64,000 bases of DNA, from assembly GCA_012932865.1 (NCBI GenBank), contig SAXG01000107.1, positions 1 through 64,000 on the forward strand, written 5' to 3'. The DNA comes from Amylostereum areolatum (Eukaryota; Basidiomycota; Agaricomycetes; Russulales; Stereaceae). The first letter of the stretch is position 1. Each line of letters opens with the position of its first letter. Positions 1 to 15,405 of this stretch are shown here, piece after piece. The notes beneath the pieces are model-generated. The model worked only from the letters and a program-made list of their open reading frames with translations. It was not told the DNA's origin and ran no database searches. The translations under genes and the position numbers were made by a program.

Positions 1-1463
1 TAACCAGCTTGCGCCAATTGGAACACTGGCGTCTTTATGCTATGTCTCTGGCTTTCCATATGGTCTCTCGACCAGAGCGTTGATACTGTGGTCTGGTCTG
101 ACAACGCGGACAACAAAGCTCCCGTATGGTGTGATATCTGTATGTTTTTTTCTCAAACCCGCTCTCGGCGTGGTCTATTTAATGCAGCACTGCAGCCAGT
201 CACATCCGATTAGCTGCTAGCGTGGGCGTTCCCGCCTGCTCCCTCATCATCACCCGTCGATTATGCAACATCGCCCGCCTGAGGACCATAGACGCGTTCA
301 GCAAACACGAGGTCAGTCATGTCTTTCAAACCGTCATGATACATCTCACTCAATCTGTCATGCAGAGACGTATCCACTGCGTTCAGGATCTCTTCGTTGG
401 AATCGGTCTCCCGATCCTCGTCATGGGCCCCTTTTGTGCAAACTCTTTACCTCTGCTTGTCATACAATTTCTGATCCCGCCATAACCCAGATTATGTTGT
501 TCAAGCAAACCGGTTCCAAATTGCAGAAGACGTTGGCTGCGGCAACGACATCATACCGTCGGGATTGACCACTATTCTCGTCGAGGTGTGGCCTGTCATC
601 TTACCACTGCTATCCGCCGTGTTGTACTGTCGTAAGTTCATCTCTATCTCTTATGCGATGAGCCGTGGAATCATACGACCTATAGCGCGAATTATATGGA
701 CCTTTTATCGCCAACGCAGAGATGTCGAGGCATTTCTCCGTAGCAATGGCTCCGTTGATCGATCCAGATACTTTCGCATCCTGGCCGTTGGCGGCCTTGA
801 CATACTATTCACGCTTCCAAGTGGCGCCTTACTCCTCCTCGTCTATACCGCGCATGATGTGGGCAGTGGCAATTACCCTCTCTATCCGGAATATCTCCAC
901 CACCAGCGGGCGGCTCGGGCTTGGGCTCCAGTATTCCTGTCTGCTGTTGAATGGCGCTCCAACAGCTGGGTCCGCTTTGACGTTTATTTGTCACAATGGC
1001 TCTATCCCATCCTTTCCCTCCTCATCTTCGCAATATTCGGCCTCGCGGAAGACGCTCGCGCAACGTACCGTCGCTGGTTCTGGACTACCGTGGGTCTGCT
1101 CGGGTTCAGACCACCCGTGCGCGAAGACATGCCGGACATCAAGCTTGATTCTCCACCGCATCGTCGGGTGCGATCTCTCGGGTACGTTGCTTTCATTTTT
1201 GGCATTGCATGTGTATTGACGCAAATCGTAGACACAGCATATCCATACCAGGATCGAGCACGACGGGCGGGACGGACCTCGCGATCTCGGCGTCCTCGAG
1301 ACAGCCGTACGACGACTCGGAGGGCGGTTTAGCTGATGAAGTTGTCCAAATCGCGCACGAGAGCCAAGGCGGCGGGGAGAATGGCTCGGTTGGCACGCAC
1401 ATTGAGCAGGCCCGGGAGGCGGATGGTGCGGGACGGGACGATGGAAAAGAGGGTATTGTTTAA
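1..1463 (+). CDS. STE3-like pheromone receptor 1, 5'-partial, with an apparent frameshift
   Basis: Seven-transmembrane receptor of the STE3 family, which senses lipidated mating pheromones in basidiomycetes. The window begins inside exon 1. From about base 20 the frame gives the family pattern ending in APVWCDI, followed by exons for GVPACSL, GIGLPILVMGPF, the EVWP...LPLLSA helix and YFRILAVGGLDIL, and a polar cytoplasmic tail ending at 1461-1463. All splice sites match those of receptor 2. Against receptor 2, two bases are missing near base 15 (CGCCAATTGG against CGCCAAACTTGG), which shifts the frame, so this copy is probably broken unless the missing upstream sequence compensates. A decayed halogenase piece lies downstream, mirroring the receptor 2 plus halogenase order. 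Family assignment is firm; functionality is doubtful. Confidence 0.75.
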
Positions 1464-1989
1464 ATCAAGTTTAAATGATCCGGACAGTTTTGAGACGTCC
1501 GAATACTCATTACATTGGCAGGATCGCTAAGTTGCCGTAGATATTATTATTTTACCAGAATGCATGCGGACGATTTAGGGTGCTGTTCTGCATAACTATG
1601 ATGAGTCGAAGGCCGGCACTTTCAAGATCAACTTGTCGTAGGTTCGAAAGTAAGGAAGGGAAGAGTTGGATAAGTAAGCGTTTCTCTCGGCCACCTAAGT
1701 ACTCCCACACAACTCCCCTGGTGTCGTTGGCTTGAAAAGCCGCCGCAAGAAGCTCATGGCCTTGTGAATCGCGCGTTCAGACAGCTTGGTGTGCGCCGAG
1801 TCTGTTGGATAGCTGTGGATTCGTCAGTATAGGCTACAGTGGAAAGGATGAGTGTTGGTGGATGGTTGGAATATCGATAGGCTCAGAAGAAGAAATAAAT
1901 AGGAGCGAGGATAATCCATGGAAAGAAAGCAAGAAAGAAATGAGTCGAAAGAAAGGAAAAGAAAACAGCCAATAAGGGACGGAAGAAGG

Positions 1990-2520
1990 TAGAAAGACTG
2001 GTGGAGAAAACGCAAGGCGACGTCCAACTTACAAAGTCTCAACTGCCTGAAACCGCACTCAGCATGTCGGCACTCTGAGACCACGCCTGCTTCTTATACG
2101 TGCTGAGTATCCAGAAACCTGCATACACCGACCTTCCGTCAATGATGGCGCCTCATAAATGTTCCATGAAGATGCTTACCTGTATACGAAACCGCATCCC
2201 GAAAGCCGAACCTCGTCAACACCTCCGCGCACTTTCCGCGGGCTACGATCGTTATCAACGCAGCGACCGCAAAGGCCAACGTCACGGGTGAGTGGACGCC
2301 CAACGAAGGGAAACCCATCCTTGAAGACTACACATCGAAGCTCATTATCCAACCAAGAACTCCGGAAAGAAGGGACAAAACGAACCACCGCACCGCCAAC
2401 AGCTTTCCAAACCCACTCGGCGTCTGCACGGTAAGATCTTCGCCCCCACCCAAATCATACTCGAACAAGTCCACGTCGTCATCGTCGACAAGGATTTCGC
2501 CACCTCTAGCACGGCCGCCT
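1990..2520 (-). pseudogene. Decayed copy of the FAD-dependent halogenase (3' part)
   Basis: Nucleotide-level resemblance to the intact halogenase at 6380-9664 is visible on this strand. It covers the exon for the [11 protein letters not shown] segment (around 2045-2130), the preceding exon with CGTAGCCCGCGGA, its donor site, and the acidic linker exon (around 2430-2500). Frames are broken by indels; for example most of the [11 protein letters not shown] stretch is missing. The 5' half (FAD-binding region and WxWxIP) is absent. It lies downstream of receptor 1 just as the intact gene lies downstream of receptor 2, so I infer a tandem segmental duplication with decay of this copy. No protein is expected. 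Confidence 0.75.
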
Positions 2521-2529
2521 ATGGTTCTG

Positions 2530-3989
2530 TCGACCTCATCACCATGTTCTGAGCACTTTGCACATCGGTCGTGTCCCCGAAGATCCTATCAAACGAAACT
2601 TGGCACGGGTGGGAGATGAAGGGGCAATTTGGGTCAAGCGGACGGGCTGGGGGATGAAATCCGGAATGTATGCGCGCGTTGCGCAAGGGGAGAGGGCGGA
2701 GGAAGTCGGTGGATAAGGATGCGATCAGGGCCGAGTATATGCGCGTCCGTCGCGGACGACCCCCTATGAACAGTGGTATAAAAGAAGCCCGGTAATGTTT
2801 ATCTATACATAAGCATCATCAGCATGGTGTACAACTGCAGTAAGGCGAAAGGGCGAAAAGGCGTACCAGCGAGGTAACGCAAACGAAGGTAAGACTTCTA
2901 TGACACTCGGTCGCCACCAAAAAAGGCTGGCGAAGAGTGAAATATTGTCGAAAGATGCCGTTGTAAACCGTCCGACGCGTCTCGCGATGTGAACCTGAGG
3001 TTGGATAGAGGAAGGCCTGGTGCTTGGGAAGCAATGAACACGCTAGAGGGTGTGTGCTTCGAGGGAAGATGTGTCGACACAGGCGGCGTTCGAGGTGTGG
3101 GTATGTGCGACCAAAACGATAACTTCGAAAGCTGTATCTCTATCAGTTCGTGCATCAGTGTTTGAAGAGGATAGCAAGCCGGGCAAGATGCACCTCATGA
3201 TTGGGCGTCGATGACTAAACTAAGAGTAGAATTGCGAGCGCGTATCCTGTCTCCGACGTCGATGTGATGGACGTGTGGTTGAAAGAAGAAGACGGTGTTG
3301 CTCAGGGAGAGTGTGTTTCCAAGCACGTTTGTGAAACGACATGGCGATGCGTAAATGAGAACGGTTCCTCCCGGCGGAGGGTCAATAATGGTCCCGTGGG
3401 AAAACATCCACATTGTCAACAACTTCTAACCACACACACCCGTTGCTAGTTTCGTGACCAGCCTGCCTACTAAGCCAAAAGAAGAAGAAGTTGCCGTAGG
3501 ACCCGTTGCACACTTACAAAATACGTATGCTGTCCAATTCGCCCTCGCTCACATCTTCATTACCACATACCCAAGGTCTCTGATACAAAGATTAACTCAC
3601 TCCGCTCTGTTCGCATCTCAGAAACGCATTCGGTGCCATTACTATCCGACTATCTAGCATCAAACAGAAGCATGTGTTCGTACACGACAGGACACTTCTT
3701 GAAACTCCACATAGTACGTCGGATGATTATACTCCATGCCAACGCCACAGAGATTGAGCCTACAGGGCTGCCAGCACGCTCGTACTTCGCAAGCTTGAAG
3801 TAGTAAACACGGCGGACCAGCCTCCAACGCCCCTTCGTCTCTTGACCGGCAACTGGACGTCAGACGACTCGCATACTTTGGGGCTACACCACTAATGTAT
3901 GTATAACTTTCCCAGCCCACTCTATCATTGATAGATATCGAAGCAGCATACAAAAGCGTATGCTGTTCATCTGTGGCTGGCACTCCATC
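2530..3989. other. Gene-poor stretch upstream of receptor 2
   Basis: No family could be recognised on either strand. Several short open frames on the minus strand (2819-3422) have no recognisable motif and look like decayed sequence. A 43-codon plus-strand frame at 3034-3165 ends in CISV, which superficially resembles a CaaX prenylation signal; it is discussed as a weak pheromone candidate in the findings. The last few hundred bases should hold the receptor 2 promoter, but no clear TATA box was seen. Confidence 0.4.
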
Positions 3990-5480
3990 ATGGACCCAAC
4001 CTATCCCCTCTTCCCTATCATGAGCCTTATATCATCTTCCCTCATGTTACTCGCCATTTTTACCAGCGTGCGCCAAACTTGGAACGCGGGCGTGCTTATG
4101 CTATGCATGTGGCTTTTCCTCACCAACGTCATCCAAGGCTTCGAGGCTGTAATCTGGCGCGATAACGCGGACAACAAAGCACCCGTGTGGTGCGATATCT
4201 GTACCTTCTCCTCACGTAGAAATCCAGAGTAGTATAATCATGCCGCGACGTAGCCAGCCATCTTGGAATTGCTGTCAACGTAGGGGTCCCTGCCTGCTCC
4301 CTGGTCATCACCCGCCGACTATGCCATATCGCCCGCATGAAGCGCATATACGCACCTAGGAAGCGCGAGGTTAGTCTTTTTTTCGGTACAGATCACCGCC
4401 GTACTCACCACCCATGGATACAGAGACGTGTCCAGCATTTCATCGAATTCTTTATTGGGATCGGCTTTCCAATCCTTGTCATGGGCCCCTTTTGTACGCG
4501 AGTTATTCATTCGTCCGCGTGTACCGTCTAATAACACTGTCATAAATCAGATTACGTCGTTCAATCGTATCGGTTTGCAATCCTAGAAGAAATCGGCTGC
4601 GATAGCGTTGAGATTGCAGGGGGATTGACCACCGTTCTCATCGAGGTGTGGCCTATCATCTTGCCACTGGTATCGGCCATTTTCTATTGCCGTAAGTCCC
4701 ATTTCTTACGCTACTCCGAGCTGTAGGTTGATACACCATACAGCGCAAATCGTGCGAATCTTCTATTATCATCGCAGAGATGTCGACAAGTTTCTACGCA
4801 GCAACGGCTCCATCAACCGAGCCAGATATTTTCGCATCTTGGCCGTTGGATGCCTCGACATCCTAGTCACCCTTCCTACTGGCATCATGTTTCTCGTTCA
4901 AGGGATCGGACAGGACGTGAGCTTGGGCGATTACTTTTTCTATCGGGGGTGGGATTACACCCACCGTCATATTCGGACACCGTTGATCTTATCCGCCGCT
5001 GAATGGCGCTCCGGTTTCTGGCAGCGCTTTAGTTTCCTTTGGGGAGTATGGCTTTGGCCGGTGCTTTCCATCGTCATCTTCTCAATATTTGGCCTCACGG
5101 GGGAAGCCCGCGCAACCTACCGTCGCTGGTTCTGGGCCATCGCCGGTCTATTCGGATTCAAACGCCCGGAGCGCGAAGACATACCAGACATGAAATTTGG
5201 TTCCCCGCAGCCGCTTCATCGGGTGCGATCTCTCAGGTGCGTCGCGTTCGCTTTACGCATCGCATACGCGCTGATGCGTGGAACTTATTGCATCTACCGC
5301 AGACATAGTCTGTCCATGCCGGGATCGAGCATGATGGACGACGCGGACGTCGCGATCTCGGTGTCCTCGAGACAGCCGCACGACGAGGAGAATGACTCTG
5401 TTGGCACGCACACTCTGCAGGCCCGGGAGGCAGATGAAGCGGAAAGAGACGCGGAGAAAAGGAAAGTGGAAGTTGTCTAG
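3990..5480 (+). CDS. STE3-like pheromone receptor 2, intact
   Basis: G-protein-coupled receptor of the STE3 family, expected in the plasma membrane and coupled to the mating MAP-kinase pathway. Six exons join in frame: 3990-4200, 4254-4369, 4424-4493, 4551-4691, 4744-5236 and 5303-5480. The start MDPTYPLFP is typical of the family, and the WCDISSH motif after helix 2, VGVPACSL, GIGFPILVMGPF, EVWPIILPL and YFRILAVGCLDIL follow in the usual order. A serine/acid-rich cytoplasmic tail comes after the seventh helix. Intron phases are the same in receptors 1 and 4. It may be a mating-type B receptor or one of the non-mating-type receptor-like genes that often sit beside that locus; without pheromone genes the two cannot be told apart. 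Confidence 0.9.
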
Positions 5481-6379
5481 GAGGGAGCCGTGGATGACAG
5501 AACAGAGCTCCCAGTTATCACATATCAGACTGTACGCGGACTACTGCTATGGAATCATGCGGATAATTTCGTGTCTCCTTGTCGAATAGTTCATACCGAC
5601 GCAAAGGCTGGCACTTTTCAGCTCGCCATCTATATATAAGCATCGACCTTGGAGGATCTCCGGGTCGAAGGAAGAGAATGAGGGACACATGAGTACGCTG
5701 CGTCTCTATCCAAGAACGTAGACATGATTCCCATCTCAGCTTGCGAGTACCACCAAACAACACCGCTCCATCCACTGGCCATGGCAGCAACGGTCAACGG
5801 ACAAAAGTCAGCGGCGGCGATGAAATACGCTGTTATCCGTGGCCTTCGTCACGAAGTCCATCCTATCTCGCAAGCGTCCCAAGCCGCGCAAAAAATCCCT
5901 AAAAATGATTGATTCAACCGAATCTATAAACATGAACATCGACTGGACGAAAATCATCAGCACCGCGCCACAACCTCCAAACAAAACGGACTCAAACTCA
6001 CCCTAACGACCCTCCTAACCCCCTGCCTCTACCCCGACGGACGCCCTATAAAATACACTACACAATTATAACGAGGGAAAAAGGGAGAGAACGGCGGGCA
6101 AAGAGCGTATTACAACACGGAAAACAGCGAGAACACCGCAGGCAAAGAGAACGCGGAGAGCAACAAATGTACAGGGGCAGAACGACGACCAAAAGAGCGT
6201 AGGCAAAGGAGCGTGGTATACGTATACAGATATACAGAGACCTGGAAGCAACGGCCGAAAGCAGAACTAAAGAGTGGTGGTGACAGCAATGCGACAGCGC
6301 GAACGAAAGCGAATCCAACACGAACAACCCAAAAGGAATGAGAGCACGATGAACAAGACCATCGATGTATATCACCCAT
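5481..6379. other. Intergenic stretch between convergent receptor 2 and halogenase
   Basis: No gene recognised. The first 200 bases resemble the sequence just after receptor 1 (shared words such as GGCACTTTTCAG against GGCACTTTCAAG), extending the duplicated block beyond the coding region. The rest is probably the 3' untranslated regions of the two facing genes. Confidence 0.45.
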
Positions 6380-9664
<3,285 letters not shown>

Positions 9665-10669
9665 TTCGGGTCAAGGGGGGCGGGGGGGGGGACTTGGGGT
9701 ACGCACGGTGGGGCCGGGTGGGCGCGCAGAGGGCCGAACAGAAAAGGATTATATGAGGCCCGCCGTGCCCAACGATGACGGCGCAAATGAGCATCGGGCG
9801 CGTATGCCGTCGGCACCGTTTGGCCATCCGACTCGCCCGACGTTTTCCACCAGAAAAGGCGCAATGACGTCCCTTCTCGGCCAACCTACTCGTAAATCCT
9901 TCTTAAATCGGGTGCCTGTTCGCAATTGAGGACAACACGCACCTAAAACGGAAGAGATCGATGACCCCAGCGCCATACTTCCGGGCTTGGAAGACAGAGA
10001 AGAGGCAAGAAGGAAGATGATGGGGTGAATAATCGCGGACGCAAGACGACATACGCCAGCTCATCGAGCACAGTTTCTTCCATATTTGGTAACAGAACTG
10101 CCATTTATGGTTCGGATATCCGGTCCGCGTCCACCGTTGCTGCGGTATCGATCCCCTGAGCGATGTCCGGCTTACATAGCAATGTCAGCCACCCCGAGCT
10201 CAAAGTCAAGCGGCGTAAAACATTCGCTAAATGGAGTGAGTACTTAGGGTACCGATGAAGACCTTCATCATTGTATGAAAGCTGACCCGACAGGGCCCCC
10301 TCCTTCTGCTGTCGCAATGATGATCATGGGGTTCCATGGCATTCTTACCTATCGATCTTGTCCAATGTTGCCAGCGAATAGCGTAGACATGGAAGCTGTC
10401 GAGTCAAACCGCACAGCGCGTCGCTTCTTCTGAGTCGTTTCTACCAGAGCTCTTTTTCCTTCAAGTTCAATGTCTTGACATCGTTCCGGGTGGCATTTGT
10501 CTGCATGCGCTGGCGTGCTGCGGGTACCTCCAGTACGCCATCTCGTCCTTCTTGCTGAAGCGCTGAGTACAAGACGGTTATCCATTGAAACATCTCGAAT
10601 GTCCACGTACTGAATTCAAAGCAATACAGTGCAAGTATGACGCTCTCACGTCAGTAGCGCCGGACCAAA
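9665..10669. other. Upstream region of halogenase; no gene recognised
   Basis: The part next to the halogenase start is strongly G-rich on the plus strand (9668-9720, with runs of 4-10 G), giving a C-rich leader on the halogenase strand. Beyond about 9980 there are short frames without family signal. No TATA box was seen near the halogenase start. Confidence 0.4.
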
Positions 10670-11756
10670 CTACACAGCGTCGACGCCCTCCTTCTCGGAC
10701 AGTTTTTCACCTTTCTCTGAGAGCACCTTCTCACCCCGTCCGTCGACTTCATCGCTTCCCCAGGAATCGTCGTCGCGAAGCCCAAGTTCCGCGCCCGGCC
10801 GTGTTGAATGCATGGAAACCCTGACGATTGCGCCGTCCATCACGGTCGTTTCCCCGACGGACAGACCGTCCCTTCCCGAAATCCATGAGCAGACGTGTGA
10901 GGAGAGAGCGGACAGAAGACGTACCCCGTGGCTCGTCCTCGTCCCCCCAGACCAGAACCGAACTTCACCTCAGGCGTTTCTTCGCTCGGAACCGGGGGCG
11001 TAGCCCCAAAGCGGATAGCCGCGGACTAGAACTAACGAGCGTACATCCCGCGAGCTTCCCCTGTGAGCCCAGGTATCGCAAAGATAAAGATGGAAGCGAC
11101 GGGGTAGAGCCATTCTTGAAATAGGTAGCTGAAGCCGGTCTAGAAGTCCGAGCGCCATTCTGCGGCGGATATGGACACTGGGCCCCAGAGATGGTGGGTG
11201 TGATCCCATCCCGGATAAAAGGGGTGCTCCCCAGGGGCCCCAAGTAACCTGTACGCCGGTCGAAAGGATGAGTAGAATGTCGAAGCAACCGACCGCCATA
11301 AATATTTGGCACAGTTGAGTCTTGACAGAGCCGTTGCTGTGTAAGAACGCGTTGACTTCCCTGCGATGGTGGTAGAACGTCCATACTATCCGTGCTAAGT
11401 GGAGCCCGCGTCAATGTATGGTTTTTCGAATGAGAAATAAACGAAGCCTACGACAGTAAAATGTGGCAGAGCTCAATGGAAGGACCACTGGCGGGTTAGA
11501 ATGTCGCGACGTTCGATAACGCGAAAGAAATGCGTGCAGATGTCGCACCACGCCGGGGCCTTGTTATTGTTATCCGCGTTGTCCGACCATATTATCCGCT
11601 CGAAGCCTTGAACGAGGGAGGATAAAAACCGCCACACGCACAACATGAGAGCCCCCATGTTCCAGGATCGACGAGCGCCGGTAATGATGATGAGGAACAT
11701 CAGAAACGCCGCGACGAAGCTAGCGACTGGAAGGAATGGGTATGCAGTGGGTCCAT
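10670..11756 (-). pseudogene. STE3-like pheromone receptor 3, pseudogene
   Basis: Remnant of a STE3 receptor closest to receptor 4. The initial ATG at 11756 is followed by an out-of-frame version of the MDPTYP start. Exon 1 otherwise reads well (LMLCVWRFL, DNADN, KAPAWCDI). The next block jumps straight to the end of exon 4 (FYC then a splice donor near 11450), so the sequence for helices 3-5 has been deleted. The following exon (REVNAFLHSNGSV, VGCFDILLILSTG) contains in-frame stops further on, where intact copies read through (around 11000-11140). The C-terminal tail remains readable to a stop at 10670-10672. The combination of lost start frame, internal deletion and stops makes this a clear pseudogene. 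Confidence 0.87.
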
Positions 11757-12654
11757 GGGATGGTAGAAGCTGGGATAGAGAGGTGGGAAGACAGGCAGGG
11801 TACCATTTGTATACGAAGGCAGACAAACGCCCAACATCCTTTATTGTGAGCGAAGAGATCCAAGCAACGTTTCGCGGCGGACTGCGAAGATAGCCAGTGA
11901 TCACATCCGACTGATTCCGACAATCACCTTCCCATGCGCCGCCTTCAATGGTGTGAACGTCGATACGATCGAGTTGACGGCGTCGTAACCAAATCGTAAC
12001 CGTCAAAATCTGTAGAACGACACCGTCAAGATACACGTATTCAAATATTCACGATTTGTACCCTAGTAGTGTCTCAGTACTTCGCCGCAGGACAATCCAT
12101 GAGAGACGATAGCGAACCAACCATACTCCAGTGCCGATGATCTTCGAGTCGCGCCAAAGAAAGGTTCCGAAGAAATCCAGTGTATCCGCCGCGCTGGGTG
12201 GTGAGTCTGGTGACGAGGTGCAAAATCACCCCTAGAGCATGTTACGCCCTGTATGATTTTGCTTTCAACGGTGGGACATAGAAAGGCGACCAGAAAGGCA
12301 GGGACATGATGAGAAAGGGAAGACGCAAGACGCAAACACGCGCCTGCTATCAGGCACGCCTATTTTAGGCAAGAGTACTTGAGAGCTTTTGAGAGTGCTG
12401 CTATTTATGGACGACCCGAGTTCACGTTCACCGCGTTCGCCGTCCGCAAGTATTGAGTACTGCGTAGTGCGAGTCAATGATGATGTCGAAAATCCAGCGT
12501 GAACAGGTGTTTTAGTACAAGGTCTAACACAATACATCGGTACATATCGAGGACTGACGAGTCTGACGACAGACAGGTTTGCAGCCCACTTTGACGCAGA
12601 ACCCTCTTCTCGACTCACCACCTCTTCATCTCCATCGCCTTGCCGAGACTGATA
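11757..12654. other. Spacer between receptors 3 and 4
   Basis: Searched on both strands for short frames ending in a CaaX box, because pheromone genes commonly lie between receptors; none was found. No other gene signal was recognised. It should contain the 3' end of receptor 4 and the former promoter of receptor 3. Confidence 0.4.
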
Positions 12655-14136
12655 CTACGCGTGATTAATGGCACCCGACTGCCATAACTCCCCGCCGCCC
12701 TCACCCTCCTTGTGTTGTTCTTCCACTACAACCTCCACTGCATCCCCGCGGGCGTCGTCATCGCGAAGTCCAAGTTCTGCATGCTCCACGGAAGTTGTGA
12801 GCCCAGAGTTCCCTGCCGTGGTTGATTCCAGCATGGACAGACCGTCTCTTCACAGGATACATGAGTAAAAATGGGATGGACAGTTGGCCATGACGTACCG
12901 TGGAGCAGGCTTTCTCTGCGGAGAACGATCGAACTTCGTCTCAAGCTCGTCTTCGGCGGCAGCAGGTATAAATCTGAGGATGACGGCTGTAGCCCAGAGA
13001 AAGCGACGATAGGTCTCGAGCGCCTCCCGTGTGGAACAGAAGATGGAGAAGATGAGAACGGAGAGAACGGGGTACTGCCATTCTTGAAGGATGGACTGGA
13101 AGTGGACCCAAAATTCGGACCGCCATGCTGCGGCGGTGGTTGATGCCGGAGTCCAGTCCGCGTGAACAGCATGCCATCCTGGGTAGAAGAGGTACCGTCC
13201 AGCAAACTTAGGGGGGTGACCTTCGAGGGAAATGAGAAGCAATGCACCGGTCGGGAGGGTGAACAGTATGTCTAAGCAGCCGATGGCCAGGATGCGAAAG
13301 TATCCGGTGCGGTTGACATGACCATTGTTGCGAAAAGATCTCTCGACTTCCTTCTTATGGCGATAAAAGGTCCAGACAATTCGTGCTACGACTAGGGTAA
13401 GCTAACTGTTCTCTGCGAACGGCGGAATGTGCGTACGGCAGTAGAATATGGCCGATATCAGCGGTAAGATGACGGGCCAGATTTCTATAAGGAAGATGGT
13501 CAATCCCGAATCGATAGTATACCCTCTGCATCCGATTTCTTCAACGATGTCAAAGCGTCGTGGTTGAACAATATAATCTAAACACAGCCCGCGTCAGACA
13601 TCGTACTCCTGAACGAAATTAGGAATACGAACAAAAAGGGCCAGCGACTATAACTGGAACACCGATTCCAAGGAGGAGGTCTAAAAAACATTGGATGCGT
13701 CTCTGTGTTCGTATTTGAAGTTATGAGTGGGAAAGTGTGTGTCTTAGTCCAACTGACCTCACGCCTGCTTAATGTTAAAGTCGTTAGGTGGATGGTGTTG
13801 TACAGCTGACGCGTGATGACAAGGGAACAGGCTGGAACTCCCACGAGAGCTGCCAACAATAGGTGGGTGGCTATATTATACCGAGTTAGATGATTAGAAC
13901 AAACTGCAAGTGGTCAAAAACGCACAGATGTCACACCACACAGGAGCTTTGTCGTCAATATTATCTGCCCAGATTATGGCATCGATTCCTTGAATAGTAC
14001 ACTCAAGGAACAACCACATGCACAACACGAGCGCCCCAGTATTCCGTGATCGACGAAGAGCAGTGACGACAGTGAAAAGTATCAGGAATGCTGCGAATAT
14101 GCTGACAATAGGAACGAGGGGATACGTTGGGTCCAT
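12655..14136 (-). CDS. STE3-like pheromone receptor 4, intact
   Basis: Complete STE3-family receptor on the minus strand. It starts MDPTYPLVP at 14136 and has the same exon layout as receptor 2. Visible elements in order are LVLCMWLFL, KAPVWCDIS, VGVPACSLVITRQL, LLLGIGVPVIVAGPF, EIWPVILPLISAIFYC, YFRILAIGCLDILFTLP, the WxSxF block and EWQYPVLSVLIFSIF. The acidic tail after the last intron ends at a stop in 12655-12657. All junctions keep frame and no stops interrupt it. It diverges clearly from receptor 2 throughout, so it is an old paralogue and not a recent copy. Ligand and mating role are unknown from this window. Confidence 0.88.
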
Positions 14137-15405
14137 GAATCGGAGAAGAATGAGGTGGGAAGGTTAGCGAAGCCTGTTTTTATATCGGCCTTCCCTTCGA
14201 CACCAGTAGGCGATAAACAGAGACGTGGCATTATGTGGAGCGGTGCTGCCTGTCGTCTCCATGTGTTCATGGTACTGTCGGTGATTCCCAGGCTGATGAG
14301 ACTGTAGGAGACAATATAATAATTAGAGTATACCACATGGTGCAAAATCGAAAGTCATATATCAGAGGACGGCGGTCTACGGCGATGGTGAACGCACGTA
14401 CATGTGTTGGGCCGCTGCAACGGAAACCGGTGCGATCCAAGCCTCCCGCACCCGGGACAGGTGTAGAAACCTCAACCGGAAACGTCTCGAGAACAAGGCA
14501 CTGTGAACATGGAAAAGTGGTTATCGTTCGAGAAGATCGTAGCAAAGTAACTGTATAGAAACTGCCCTCAAGCACTCGCTGTCAACACAGTTCGCTGAGA
14601 AAAGTCTTCCGTCTTCCATCTGGAATGAGTGTCCTCTGCACGCTCAAAACACTGTAAGATATGCTGTTTTAAAAGCATCATCACATGGCAGACGGGGTGG
14701 AGACAAACGAAATGGCATACCGGCGACACACGTCGATGTAGCAACCCTACCGGTGACTCGTGAGGGCCAATCCTCAGTCTAATATGCGCAGGGAATTGCG
14801 CCTCCTCTCCGCTCCAGTGGTATCGGTGAGTAGCTTGTTCCAAGTTTTGACAAGCGATTTCCCAGAACTGAGGGAAAAGACGGGCTGGCGCAGTGTCAGC
14901 AAACAGCTTGTATTCCATTTCCGCTTACTCAACATATTCCCATCACATGATTGTGGATGATCGCGCGTGGACGGGGGCTCCCGGCCCCGGCTCGCGCTCA
15001 GATCGCTCAGAGTCAGAGGACCTGGAGAGTCGAGATTATGACCGAAGCTAACTATATAGCGAAAGCAATCGATAGATATAGACGTAAGGTAAAGGGACCA
15101 CCCCCGTCATAACGTATAGAACTACGACGTGGATGTCGAAGATCGAAATCGAGGCTCAACGCACGGCGCAATGCCCAAATCCGTAGTCCCGTAGAACTTG
15201 GATACTGCTGAGAGTAGTGAGTAGTACGAAGAGTAGATTCTATCTGCGAGTCATCAAAATATCCCGAAGAGACCAACCAGCATAAACCGTATGTCCAGAA
15301 GCAACCCGTGAGTAAACATGACGTAGAGACGAAGACTCGAAATCCTCGTCGACGCTGATCGATGAGCGCTGAAGCCATTGCTATTCAGCGCTTCAGCTTC
15401 AGCGC
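14137..15405. other. Gene-poor stretch between receptor 4 and LysM-like gene 1
   Basis: Open frames on the minus strand at 14267-14575, 14568-14918 and 15052-15378 show no motif I recognise and no matching splice pattern. No CaaX-ended short frame of useful length was found. A 12-base inverted repeat (15364-15375 with 15396-15407) lies at the very end of the LysM-like gene and could form a hairpin in its transcript. Confidence 0.35.

Noticed and set aside
14267..15378. Three minus-strand open frames of 102-116 codons
   Set aside because: No recognisable motif, no supporting splice pattern and no paralogue in the window; retained only as a gene-poor interval.
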